From UMGS1994 sp944386155 (GTDB lineage Bacteria > Bacillota > Clostridia > TANB77 > CAG-508): 64,000 nt of DNA. Both the position numbers and the translations under genes were made by a program. This document shows positions 45,564 through 53,988 of this stretch, in pieces. The number at the start of each line of letters is the position of its first letter. Position 1 is the stretch's first letter. The stretch is from assembly GCA_963931085.1 (NCBI GenBank), contig OZ006973.1, positions 930,001 through 994,000 on the forward strand, given 5' to 3'. The notes under the pieces are model-generated. The model made no database searches, was not told the origin of the DNA, and worked only from the letters and a program-made list of their open reading frames with translations.

Positions 45564-46847
45564 TTATTTAATTTTTGCATTTTCAACTATATATTTTACA
45601 GTTTTTTCTGATTTTATACTAGATTCAATATATTTTTTGAATTCCTCGTTTTTGCTTAATTCGTCTTCTTTTCTTCCATAAGCTTCAGCAAGTTCTTTTA
45701 TTCTTGCATTCATCTCATCTTCAGTAACTTCTATTTTAGCATCTTTAGTTATAGCTTCTAATACTAATCTAACTTTTACTGATCTTTCAGCTTCTGGTTT
45801 TAATTCTGCTCTAAAATCTTCGTTTGATTTATTTAATAATTTTAGATATTGTTCTAAATTCATTCCTTGGTATGATAATCTTCTATTTAAATCATCTGCC
45901 ATTGCATCGATTTCAGATTCAATCATTCCAGATGGAATATCAATTTCTGTATCTTCACAAACTTTTTCAACAGCAGCATCTTCTGTTTCTCTTTCTGCTC
46001 TTGATTTATTTGCCTCTTCAAGTTTTGATTTAATATCTGCTTTAAGTTCATCTAAAGTATCAAATTCACTTACATCTTTAGCAAATTCATCATCCATTTT
46101 TGGTAATTCTTTTACTTTGATTTCGTGTAATTTAACTTTAAATACAGCATCTTTTCCAGCTAAATCTTTTGAGAAATAATCATCTGGGAATTTAACTTTA
46201 ATATCTTTTTCTTCTCCAGTTTTCATTCCTATTACTTGATCTTCAAAACCTTCTATAAATGTCTTGCTTCCAATTACAAGTTCATGATTTTCAGCTTTTC
46301 CACCTTCAAAAGGTACTCCATCTATTGAACCTTCAAAATCAATTACAGCAGTATCTTTATCTTGAACTGGTCTATCATCAACTGTAACCATTCTTGAATT
46401 CTTGTCTGCCATTTTTTCAAGTTCAGCTTTTATATCATCAGCTTTTACTTTATATTCTATTTTCTTAAGTTCAATACCTTTATATTTTCCTGGTTTTACT
46501 TCAGGTTTAGTTTGAACTACTGCAGTAAATATTAAATCTTTTCCTTTTTCCATTTGAGTAATATCTAAATCTGGTCTACTAACTGCATCAATATTATTTT
46601 CTTTTAATGCTTCTTCATAAATAGATGGAACAACTTCATTAAATGCATCTTCATAGAACATTTCTACTCCATAATATTTAATTGCAATATTCATTGGTAC
46701 TTTACCTTTTCTAAATCCAGGTACATTAAAATATTTAGCATTTTTCTTAAATACAGTAGCAATGCCATCTTCAAATACTTTTGCATCTACTGTAAATTCA
46801 AGTTTAACTTCATTTTTGTTATCTGTTTTTTCTACTTTTACACTCAT
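45564..46847 (-). CDS. tig: trigger factor
   Basis: 427 aa from the ATG at 46847, 7 bases after GGAGG. The N-terminal ribosome-binding domain contains FRKGKVP (about 42-48), the signature loop. A FKBP-like PPIase domain follows (about 155-240, VIDFEGSIDGVPFEGGKAEN), then a helical C-terminal domain. It is a chaperone for nascent chains at the ribosome exit. The gene order tig-clpP-clpX is conserved in Firmicutes. Confidence 0.96.
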   Translation of the reverse strand: MSVKVEKTDNKNEVKLEFTVDAKVFEDGIATVFKKNAKYFNVPGFRKGKVPMNIAIKYYGVEMFYEDAFNEVVPSIYEEALKENNIDAVSRPDLDITQMEKGKDLIFTAVVQTKPEVKPGKYKGIELKKIEYKVKADDIKAELEKMADKNSRMVTVDDRPVQDKDTAVIDFEGSIDGVPFEGGKAENHELVIGSKTFIEGFEDQVIGMKTGEEKDIKVKFPDDYFSKDLAGKDAVFKVKLHEIKVKELPKMDDEFAKDVSEFDTLDELKADIKSKLEEANKSRAERETEDAAVEKVCEDTEIDIPSGMIESEIDAMADDLNRRLSYQGMNLEQYLKLLNKSNEDFRAELKPEAERSVKVRLVLEAITKDAKIEVTEDEMNARIKELAEAYGRKEDELSKNEEFKKYIESSIKSEKTVKYIVENAKIK

Positions 46848-46999
46848 TATATATTCCTCCAAATTTTTTAATCAGCCATGTAATTATACCACAAAATCAG
46901 ATATTTGCAAGCAAAATCTATATTTTTTACATAATTACTTTAGTTTAATTAAGTTATTTACATATATCATATGTATATGTGTTATTTATTTTTTATTAT

Positions 47000-48052
47000 T
47001 TAAACTTTTTTATTGTTAATATTTGATTTATTACTTTTACTTGTATTTTTTGTATTTTTACTATTTACATTTTTCTTTGACACATTTGGTTTTCTACCTC
47101 TAGTAGATTTAGTTTTTGTTTCTACATTTTCATTTAAAGGATTTTTTCTAGGTCTACCTCTTTTCCTTTTTACTGTTTCTCCATTTGAAATATTAGTTTT
47201 ATTTATTTCTATATTTTGATTTTTCGTATTTCCTTCAGTAAGTTCTTCTATTTTTTTAGATCTTTTTAGTAATGGGATAAATTGTTTTATAAAAGAACCA
47301 TTATTTCTACCTAAAATGTAGAAATATCCTATAAAAGAAAATGCTATTGCCCCTATACAATTTACTATTAAATCCTTTATGGTATCATGTATACCAATAT
47401 CTAAATATCCATTTTCTATAACAATTTCTTTTTTCTCTCCATTAATAAAACCATCTATAGTGGTTTTTTCTATATTATCAATAACAAGTTCTTCATTATC
47501 CTCGGTAAGCATAGTTGTTGATATAGTACTTACGATTCTATCTTTTTGCATATCTGTTTTTGTAACAACATCCATTCCATATTCGAAAAATTCCCATAAA
47601 ACTCCTATTGTCATTGAAAAACAAAATGCAACTAAAGCAACAAAAATCGGTGTTAAATTAATATGAAATCTATCACTATTATTTAATATATCAATTAGGG
47701 AAAAACCAATAGCTGCCATAATAAATCCATTTATAGTATGGAGCATTGTATCCCATGATTTAAATATTCCATAAAAGTTTTGTATTTCGCCTAAAATTTC
47801 TGCAGCATAGATAAATAATAAAATAATAATCTCAAGTACCGTAGGAAGTTCAATATTAAACTTTTTATCTAAAACAACTGGTAATAAAAATAAACCAAGT
47901 GTTAAAATACATAAAAATGCGTTATTCCAATTTCCATGTAAAATTTCTAATATTAAAATTGCAATTACAGAAAAACGCAAAAAAACATATAAACCTAAAA
48001 CGCCTCTTTGTCTAAAATGCTCAATATGGATTTCATCTTTCTTTTTTTTCAT
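47000..48052 (-). CDS. DUF2238/YjdF-like membrane protein with AT-hook tail
   Basis: 350 aa. Seven or more membrane helices in the first 250 residues, with WDTMLHTINGF and MTIGVLWEFFEYGMD, matching the DUF2238 (YjdF) family of unknown function. An extracytoplasmic insertion (about 165-205) interrupts it. The C-terminal 100 residues are basic and contain KRKRGRPRKN and TRGRKPNVSKK, AT-hook-like motifs, in a Lys/Asn/Ser tail. Such a tail on a multi-pass protein is unusual. The start follows tsf by about 60 bases and a terminator lies in between. Confidence 0.7.
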   Translation of the reverse strand: MKKKKDEIHIEHFRQRGVLGLYVFLRFSVIAILILEILHGNWNNAFLCILTLGLFLLPVVLDKKFNIELPTVLEIIILLFIYAAEILGEIQNFYGIFKSWDTMLHTINGFIMAAIGFSLIDILNNSDRFHINLTPIFVALVAFCFSMTIGVLWEFFEYGMDVVTKTDMQKDRIVSTISTTMLTEDNEELVIDNIEKTTIDGFINGEKKEIVIENGYLDIGIHDTIKDLIVNCIGAIAFSFIGYFYILGRNNGSFIKQFIPLLKRSKKIEELTEGNTKNQNIEINKTNISNGETVKRKRGRPRKNPLNENVETKTKSTRGRKPNVSKKNVNSKNTKNTSKSNKSNINNKKV

Positions 48053-48067
48053 TTATCTCTCCTAAAT

Positions 48068-48101
48068 CAAAAGGGGCACTTATAATAAAGTCCCCCTTTT
48101 A
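48068..48101 (-). terminator. terminator of rpsB-tsf
   Basis: AAAAGGGGCACTT pairs with AAAGTCCCCCTTTT (one bulge) immediately after tsf, with T run on both strands. Confidence 0.85.
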
Positions 48102-48109
48102 ATCAAATA

Positions 48110-48985
48110 TTATTTTATTTGTTTCATAACTTCTTCTGCGAAGTTTTCTTCTTTCTTTTCTAGTCCTTCTCCTCTTTCAATTCTTGCAAAAGATACGATT
48201 TCAGCATCTTTTGAAGATAATAATTGACTAACTTTTATAGAAGGGTCTTTAACAAATTCTTGATCTAGTAAGCAAATTTCTCCATAGAACTTTCCAATTC
48301 TACCTTTAACCATTTTTTCAGCTATTTCAGCAGGTTTACCTTCGTTCATAGCTTGAGCTTTTAAGATTTCCATTTCTTTTTCAACTCTTTCAGCTGGAAC
48401 TTCTTTTTCATTTAAATATTCAGGTCTAGCTGCTGCAATTTGCATACATACGTCTTTTGCAACTTCAGTTGTACCTTTTTTAAAGTTTACAAGTACACCT
48501 ATTTTTCCATCTCCATGAATATAGCTTTCAACTATACCTTCTGATTCGTATCTAACAAATCTTCTAATAGACATATTTTCACCGATAGTAGCTATTTTAT
48601 CTGTTAAAACTTCTTGAACTGATTTATCAGTATCTAAATATTTTTGTGCTAATAAATCTTCAACATTTGCTGGATTTTTTTCAGCAACTTGTTTTACTAA
48701 ATCATCAACAAAAGTTCTAAATTCTTCGTTTTTAGCTACGAAGTCAGTCTCTGCATTAACTTCTATTACTGCTCCTACTTTTTTATCATCTGAAACATAA
48801 GCTTGAACTAATCCTTCAGCTGCAATTCTAGAAGATTTTTTAGCAGCTTTTGCTATTCCTCTTTCTCTTAATAATTCAGATGCTTTTTCCATATCTCCAT
48901 TAGTTTCTGTTAAAACTTTTTTGCAATCCATCATTCCTGCACCTGTTTTTTCTCTTAATTGTTTAACTAAATCTGCAGTAATCAT
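48110..48985 (-). CDS. tsf: elongation factor Ts
   Basis: 291 aa. LREKTGAGMMDCKKVLTETN (about 10-29) and EVNAETDFVAKNEEF (about 75-89) are the TDFV core and the UBA-like N-domain of EF-Ts, which recharges EF-Tu with GTP. The coiled-coil dimerisation segment follows about 190-220. It starts 29 bases after rpsB in the standard operon. Confidence 0.97.
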   Translation of the reverse strand: MITADLVKQLREKTGAGMMDCKKVLTETNGDMEKASELLRERGIAKAAKKSSRIAAEGLVQAYVSDDKKVGAVIEVNAETDFVAKNEEFRTFVDDLVKQVAEKNPANVEDLLAQKYLDTDKSVQEVLTDKIATIGENMSIRRFVRYESEGIVESYIHGDGKIGVLVNFKKGTTEVAKDVCMQIAAARPEYLNEKEVPAERVEKEMEILKAQAMNEGKPAEIAEKMVKGRIGKFYGEICLLDQEFVKDPSIKVSQLLSSKDAEIVSFARIERGEGLEKKEENFAEEVMKQIK

Positions 48986-49014
48986 TAATAATTCCCCCTA
49001 TATATTAAATTTTA

Positions 49015-49797
49015 TTATTCTTCAGTAGATTCAACTACTTCTTCCATATCTGGAGTTTTGTTTTCTTCAGCTTCTGAAACCATTTCTTCTTCTACTGATT
49101 CAACATCTTGAGCTTCTCCTTGTCTTCCTTCTATAACAGCATTAGCTATTACATCAGCAATAAGTTTTACAGCTCTTATAGCATCATCATTACCTGGTAT
49201 TGGATAATCAACATCTTCTGGACTACAGTTTGTGTCTACTAATCCAACAACTGGAATGTTTAATTTTTTAGCTTCTAATACAGCTATTCTTTCTTTTTTA
49301 GGATCTACTACAAAAATAACTCCTGGAAGTTCATTCATATCTTTAATTCCACCAAGGTTTTTCTCTAGTTTTTCCATTTCAGCTTTAAGACCAATAACTT
49401 CTTTTTTAGGTAATACATTAAAAGTTCCGTCTTCAGCCATAGCTTCTAAATCTTTTAATCTTTGAATTCTTGTTTGAATTGTTTTAAAGTTTGTAAGCAT
49501 TCCACCTAACCATCTTTGGTCTACATAGTACATATTACATTTAAGTGCTGCTTCTTTAATGCACTCTTGAGCTTGTTTCTTTGTACCAACAAATAAAATG
49601 CTCTTTCCTTCTTCTGCTTGTTCCTTAACAAATTTGTAAGCTTCATCTAATTTTTTTGAAGTCTTTTGTAAATCAATAATGTGGATACCATTTCTAGCTT
49701 GGAATATGTATTCAGCCATCTTAGGATCCCATCTTCTTGTTTGATGTCCGAAATGAACACCAGCTTCTAGTAATTGTTTCATTGCAACTACTGCCAT
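49015..49797 (-). CDS. rpsB: 30S ribosomal protein S2
   Basis: 260 aa from the ATG at 49797 (GGAGG 7 bases upstream); the longer open frame starts in the leader. LLEAGVHFGHQTRRWDPKM, LVGTKKQAQE and PGNDDAIRAVKLI identify S2. A Glu-rich C-terminal extension (about 230-260) ends the protein. It is the first gene of rpsB-tsf. Confidence 0.97.
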   Translation of the reverse strand: MAVVAMKQLLEAGVHFGHQTRRWDPKMAEYIFQARNGIHIIDLQKTSKKLDEAYKFVKEQAEEGKSILFVGTKKQAQECIKEAALKCNMYYVDQRWLGGMLTNFKTIQTRIQRLKDLEAMAEDGTFNVLPKKEVIGLKAEMEKLEKNLGGIKDMNELPGVIFVVDPKKERIAVLEAKKLNIPVVGLVDTNCSPEDVDYPIPGNDDAIRAVKLIADVIANAVIEGRQGEAQDVESVEEEMVSEAEENKTPDMEEVVESTEE

Positions 49798-49919
49798 TTT
49801 AAATTCCTCCTTGTTTTCCTTCCATAGGCCTTGAATTTTAGCATTTAGGGTCACTTGCAATTAATAGATTTTACAAGCACAATCTAAACTAAACCTATGT
49901 GACTATTTTTAACTCGTTT
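49798..49919 (-). ncRNA. rpsB 5' leader
   Basis: About 115 bases separate the promoter from the start codon. The stretch GTGACCCTAAATGC just upstream of the ribosome site and the GC-richer AAGGCCTATGGAAGG could form a regulatory structure, as rpsB leaders do in many bacteria. No specific family could be assigned. Confidence 0.35.
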
Positions 49920-49948
49920 ATTATACCAGCATTTTATTTATTTTGCAA
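49920..49948 (-). promoter_or_regulatory. strong promoter of rpsB-tsf
   Basis: -35 TTGCAA at 49943-49948, 17-base spacer, -10 TATAAT at 49920-49925 with upstream TGG (extended -10), minus strand. It is the best promoter match in the window besides the metal-ATPase one. Confidence 0.8.
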
Positions 49949-50040
49949 TAGTTTTGAATATTTATTTTTAATAATTTTATAATAATTACTTACTATTTTT
50001 AATTTTTTCAATAACATTAGTTAGAATAAGCTATAAAAAT

Positions 50041-50081
50041 AGAAGGGGTGCACCCTGACCAGAGTCAAAGTGCACCTTTTT
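50041..50081 (-). terminator. terminator of the C39-like protein gene
   Basis: A GC-rich stem (GGTGCAC/GTGCACC with further pairing GGTCA/TGACT) just downstream of the stop at 50101, with a short T run. Confidence 0.75.
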
Positions 50082-50100
50082 TCCCTCCTTCTTTGCTAGC

Positions 50101-50937
50101 TTAAATACAAGAAAGATCCCAGCAAGCAATCAAGCCATCATCAGCAAGAGCAGCTTCAATCAGCCTCCTAAGTGGAAGTCTTTTAAATCCAATAAGTGAA
50201 TCCATCACGTATGACTCACCATTGTTGAGCCCGACAAGGATAACGTAATGTCCGCCTGTTCTTGAAGAGTCTTCATGGTAGATGGAGTTGTTTACTCTCA
50301 TCGGAACCATATATCCATTGTGCAGGTTGTTTATTATGTCTTTGACCGACGAGATTCTTGTTTTTTCGATAATACTCGTCATGTCTCCTTTAACCTTGTC
50401 TTTTGAAAGCTGCACGATTACGTTGTCAATCAGAAACATCGATCCACCGATGCCTTCAGGCTTTCCTGTCACATAGAAAAGTTCTTCCGTGCTTTCGCAC
50501 TCAAGTATTTTAGGTTCGATCGTTCCTAATTTTTTCTTGACAACATCTAAGTCTACTTCCTTACTTGTAAAGGAAACCTTCGGGAAGTTCTCGAATCTCC
50601 AAGACCTATAACCCTTTTCGACTACTGTATTTATCCATCTTCTCATCTCGAGTCTTCTATCGATATAGTGCTCGATGATGTAAGCAGAGACAAATGCTAC
50701 ACACCCAGAAGACATAACTGTACCAACAGGCCCAAATGGAATGGTCTCAAAAATTGGATCAGACTGGAGAATCAGGTTATGAGGATATTTTGAATAAAAA
50801 CACATTTCATCAAAGTCCTCAAAATCCTCCTTTGTCATTGTTTGATATGAAGCTTTAAGCTTTGCACCTATTCTCCGGTGCGCCTCCTGCCTTTTCTTGT
50901 GTTCTTCTGCTGAAACAAAAAATTTAGTAAGTTTCAT
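50101..50937 (-). CDS. C39-like cysteine peptidase-type protein, foreign composition
   Basis: 278 aa. A Cys in VMSSGCVAFVSAYII (about 80) and a His in RTGGHYVILVG (about 225-235), with Asp in GESYVMDSLIG, form the order Cys-His-Asp of papain/C39-like peptidases. No signal peptide; the target is unknown. It is markedly richer in G and C than neighbours and carries one in-frame CGG (CAC CGG AGA), not followed by T, that keeps the frame. Between rpsB and an EamA transporter, which suggests a horizontally acquired single gene with its own terminator. Confidence 0.65.
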   Translation of the reverse strand: MKLTKFFVSAEEHKKRQEAHRRIGAKLKASYQTMTKEDFEDFDEMCFYSKYPHNLILQSDPIFETIPFGPVGTVMSSGCVAFVSAYIIEHYIDRRLEMRRWINTVVEKGYRSWRFENFPKVSFTSKEVDLDVVKKKLGTIEPKILECESTEELFYVTGKPEGIGGSMFLIDNVIVQLSKDKVKGDMTSIIEKTRISSVKDIINNLHNGYMVPMRVNNSIYHEDSSRTGGHYVILVGLNNGESYVMDSLIGFKRLPLRRLIEAALADDGLIACWDLSCI

Positions 50938-50998
50938 AATGTTTCTCCTCTCTTTTTACTAGCTAAAAAAGTGTATTGATACAATATTAATTATACCA

Positions 50999-51033
50999 CA
51001 AAAAGAGCCATATAACAAGGTTATAAAGCTCTT
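50999..51033 (-). terminator. terminator of the EamA transporter gene
   Basis: AAGAGC/GCTCTT stem extended by an internal GTTATA/TATAAC pair (51003-51033), then TTTTTG on the minus strand. Confidence 0.75.
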
Positions 51034-51066
51034 CTATGATATCTATAATATAATTATTCTAGATTA

Positions 51067-51978
51067 TTAAAAAGATAATGTAATCATTGCAATTAAAATT
51101 AAAGAAATTAATGCATATTGTTTTTTCTTTAATTTTTCTTTTAAGAATATTCTAGATAAAATAACTGTTACAACACTATAAGCTGCAATATAAGGTGAAG
51201 CCAAAACTGCATCTCCAAATGCAAATGCATAAATATATGTATATTGACCTGCTGTTTCAATAAGTGTTCCTAACCACTTTAACATATTCTTTTTTGAATT
51301 AACTTCTACAAACTTATAATCTCTTTCTTTAATTTTTAGTACTATAGCTGTAATAATTCCTACAAAACAATAAATAAATGAAAATGCAATTATAACTTGT
51401 TCTGCAGATAAATTAGCTTCTAAAGTGTAATCATCCATAAATGATCCTATACCATCTAAAAACCAATATCCAAGAGCAAAAAATATACCTTTCAAATATA
51501 ATAGATATGCTCTTTTAGCATTTTTCTCATCTTCTTCTTTATTTCCTGACTCTATTCTTAATACTTCATCTTTATTAATTGAAAGTAACACCATACAAAT
51601 AATAATTGCGATAATAGCAATTATTTGAATTACACTAACTTGCTGTTTTAAAATTAATATACAAAGTATAGTAGTAATAGCACAAGATGAATTTTGAAGT
51701 GGTGATAAAATTGAAACTTTAACAAGAGTCATTGCTTTATAAGTGCAAAACATTGATGCAATATATATTAATGATATTGGAAGATAAGTTAGAATTATAT
51801 TAAAATTCATTTCCGTTTTTGTAATAATCATAAATAATAATGCACATATACCAAGCATCAATCCGTTACACGATATAAGTTTTAAAACACTATGTTTTTC
51901 TATTGTTGATACTTTTTTAAATATTGTTTCTGAAGTACCCCATAGTAAAACTGTTATTGTTGCAAACAATAGCCACAT
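51067..51978 (-). CDS. EamA/DMT-type transporter
   Basis: 303 aa, ten predicted membrane helices in two five-helix halves, as in the drug/metabolite transporter superfamily. ILSPLQNSSCAITTILCILI and ASPYIAAYSVVTVILSRIFLKEKL are the paired EamA patterns. The loop between halves (about 150-165) is charged. The substrate is unknown. It is single-gene, flanked by terminators, with AAGGAGG before the ATG. Confidence 0.85.
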   Translation of the reverse strand: MWLLFATITVLLWGTSETIFKKVSTIEKHSVLKLISCNGLMLGICALLFMIITKTEMNFNIILTYLPISLIYIASMFCTYKAMTLVKVSILSPLQNSSCAITTILCILILKQQVSVIQIIAIIAIIICMVLLSINKDEVLRIESGNKEEDEKNAKRAYLLYLKGIFFALGYWFLDGIGSFMDDYTLEANLSAEQVIIAFSFIYCFVGIITAIVLKIKERDYKFVEVNSKKNMLKWLGTLIETAGQYTYIYAFAFGDAVLASPYIAAYSVVTVILSRIFLKEKLKKKQYALISLILIAMITLSF

Positions 51979-52063
51979 ATAAACTCCTTCCTCCTTCTTT
52001 TATTTTTTTCGATATAACTTTATCATGTTTTATTAAAAAATTCAAATTTTGATACTTTTTGAC

Positions 52064-52102
52064 AAAAAAAGAAAATAGATTATCCATTTTTAATCTATTT
52101 TC
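52064..52102 (-). terminator. terminator near the EamA gene upstream region
   Basis: A 12-bp stem (52071-52082 with 52091-52102) followed on the minus strand by TTTTTTT. It lies past the stop of the phosphoesterase gene (52253), so it ends the M50-tsaD-phosphoesterase transcript. The 150 bases between are AT-rich without features. Confidence 0.7.
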
Positions 52103-52252
52103 ATCTTTGTATTATTTGTATTATTTATTTTTTAAGATTTACAATTTATAACTTATAAATTATGTTTTATATTTTATATTTTACATTTTACATTTATATT
52201 TAATTTTTAATTATTGTTTTTATTTCAAAAACATAATAACATAATAATAATC

Positions 52253-52954
52253 TTAATAAACCTTGTATAATTTAAAATCTAAATAGTCTGAACTAATTAA
52301 TTTATAAGTAATATTATCTATATCCCCTTGTGTAGCATCTAAACATGATTCACCATGAAGATGTCCATAAAAACAATTTTTTACATTATAATTCTTAAGT
52401 ACTTCTTTTAAATCATATTCTAGTGGAACTATTTCTTTCCCAAAAGGAGGATAATGCATAAATACAATTATCTCTTTGTCATTTCCATATTTATGTATAG
52501 CATCATTAAAAGACATCTCAAGTCTTATTTTTTCTCTTTTTAATATTTTAATGTTTTCTAATTTATTGTCATAAATCCATCCTCTAGTACCAACTATAAT
52601 TTTATCATCAAATAAAAAACTATTATTTTGAATAAAATCTATATCTTTAAAATTATTGGCTTCCATAAATTCTTTCATTTTTTTTAAAGTACCCCACCAA
52701 TAATCATGATTTCCTTTAAGTAAAAGCTTTTTTCCAGGAAGTTTACTTAAATACTTAAAATCTTCAATAGTATCATCTAAATCCATAGCCCATGAAAAAT
52801 CACCAGGAAGCACAACTAAATCATTATCATTTACTTTATTTAACCAATCATTTTCGATCTTTTTATAATGGTCTTCCCAGTTAACTCCAAATATGTCCAT
52901 TGGTTTATTCATTCCAAAAGATAGGTGCAAGTCACCTATTACATAAATAGACAT
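52253..52954 (-). CDS. metallophosphoesterase
   Basis: 233 aa. IGDLHLSFG (about 6-14), PGDFSWAMD, LKGNHDYWWG (about 78-87), MHYPPF and YGHLHG are the five metal-binding motifs of calcineurin-like phosphoesterases. They are of the small cytoplasmic type found next to tsaD in several Firmicutes. It starts 10 bases after tsaD, so it is co-transcribed. The substrate is unknown. Confidence 0.88.
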   Translation of the reverse strand: MSIYVIGDLHLSFGMNKPMDIFGVNWEDHYKKIENDWLNKVNDNDLVVLPGDFSWAMDLDDTIEDFKYLSKLPGKKLLLKGNHDYWWGTLKKMKEFMEANNFKDIDFIQNNSFLFDDKIIVGTRGWIYDNKLENIKILKREKIRLEMSFNDAIHKYGNDKEIIVFMHYPPFGKEIVPLEYDLKEVLKNYNVKNCFYGHLHGESCLDATQGDIDNITYKLISSDYLDFKLYKVY

Positions 52955-52964
52955 TAAAATCCTC

Positions 52965-53964
52965 CTAATTATCTCCTAATTTTAAATTTGGTATTGCGTT
53001 TAATTTTAAATCAGCTCTTTTTCCACCTATATAATTATAATATCCGGCAGCTGCAATCATTGCAGCATTATCTGTACAAAGTATAAGTTCTGGATAATAT
53101 ATTTTCAAATTTTCTTTTTTAGAAAGTTCATCAAAGCTTTTTCTAATATATGAATTTGCAGAAACTCCTCCTGCTAAAACTATAGTTTTCATTTTTGTTT
53201 CTTTTATCGCTTTTTCTACATTATTTAGAAGCATAGTAGTTGCAGCATTTTCAAAACTTGCACATAAGTCTGCTTTATTTATAGTAGGATCTTTATGATT
53301 TAAGTTTATTATTGCAGTTTTAATTCCACTAAATGAAAAATCTAAATTATCCATATGTGTAATTGGAAGTTCAATACAAGGCTTTCCCTCTTTTGCCATC
53401 TTATCTACTTTAGGACCTCCTGGATATCCAAGTCCTACCACTCTTGCAACTTTATCAAAAGCTTCACCTATTGCATCATCTCTAGTTTTTCCAAGAATCT
53501 CAATATTATTGTAATCTTTTACATAAACTAAATGAGTATGTCCACCAGAAATTATTAAACATAGAAATGGTGGTTTTAAATCTTTATTCGTAATATAATT
53601 TGCTGCTATATGACCTTCAATATGATTTACACCAATAAGTGGTTTAGAAGTTGCATAAGCAAGTCCTTTTGCATATGATACACCTACAAGTAAAGCACCA
53701 ACTAGACCGTGGTCCTTTTGTAACTGCAATAGCGTCTATATCATCTATTTTTACTTTTGCTTCTTCTAAAGCCAATTTCATCACATTATTTATAACTTCA
53801 ACATGACTTCTTGATGCAATTTCAGGAACTACTCCACCATATTGCTCATGTATTTTTATTTGTGAATTTATAACATTAGAAAGAACTTCTCTACCGTTTT
53901 TTACAACAGCTACAGAAGTTTCATCACAACTAGATTCAATTCCAAGTATTAATGTATCTTTCAT
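52965..53964 (-). CDS. tsaD: tRNA t6A synthesis protein TsaD, read through a +1 frameshift at CGG-T
   Basis: The zero frame from the ATG at 53964 (GGAGA 6 bases upstream) runs 85 codons to CGG and on to a stop 20 codons later. The rest lies one base over. Skipping the C at 53709 gives one 332-aa protein, normal for TsaD. It reads AVTKGPGLVGALLVGVSYAK across the join, exactly the conserved GPGLxGAL motif, and keeps both metal histidines (HIEGH). TsaD, with TsaB and TsaE, transfers threonylcarbamoyl to A37 of ANN-reading tRNAs and is essential in most bacteria, so a real knockout is unlikely. The alternative is a sequence error. Confidence 0.9.
53706..53709 (-). other. CGGT +1 frameshift site in tsaD
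   Basis: Minus strand zero frame AAA GGA CCA CGG TCT AGT; skipping the C (plus-strand g at 53709) gives GGA CCA GGT CTA GTT GGT GCT, that is G-P-G-L-V-G-A. The restored Gly is invariant in TsaD/Kae1 proteins. Confidence 0.9.
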
Positions 53965-53988
53965 TATTATCTCCTAATTATATATTAA

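Noticed and set aside
7571..53709. Reassignment of CGG to another amino acid, as in some Firmicutes
   Set aside because: Reading CGG as any amino acid leaves the frame unchanged. The proteins after the sites would still be in the wrong frame, so a shift is needed.
7571..53709. Classical slippery-site frameshifting through P-site re-pairing
   Set aside because: The codons before CGG (GAG, GCA, GTG, ATT, CCA) become AGC, CAC, TGC, TTC, CAC on a +1 slip and cannot re-pair in common. There is also no shared heptamer or downstream structure.
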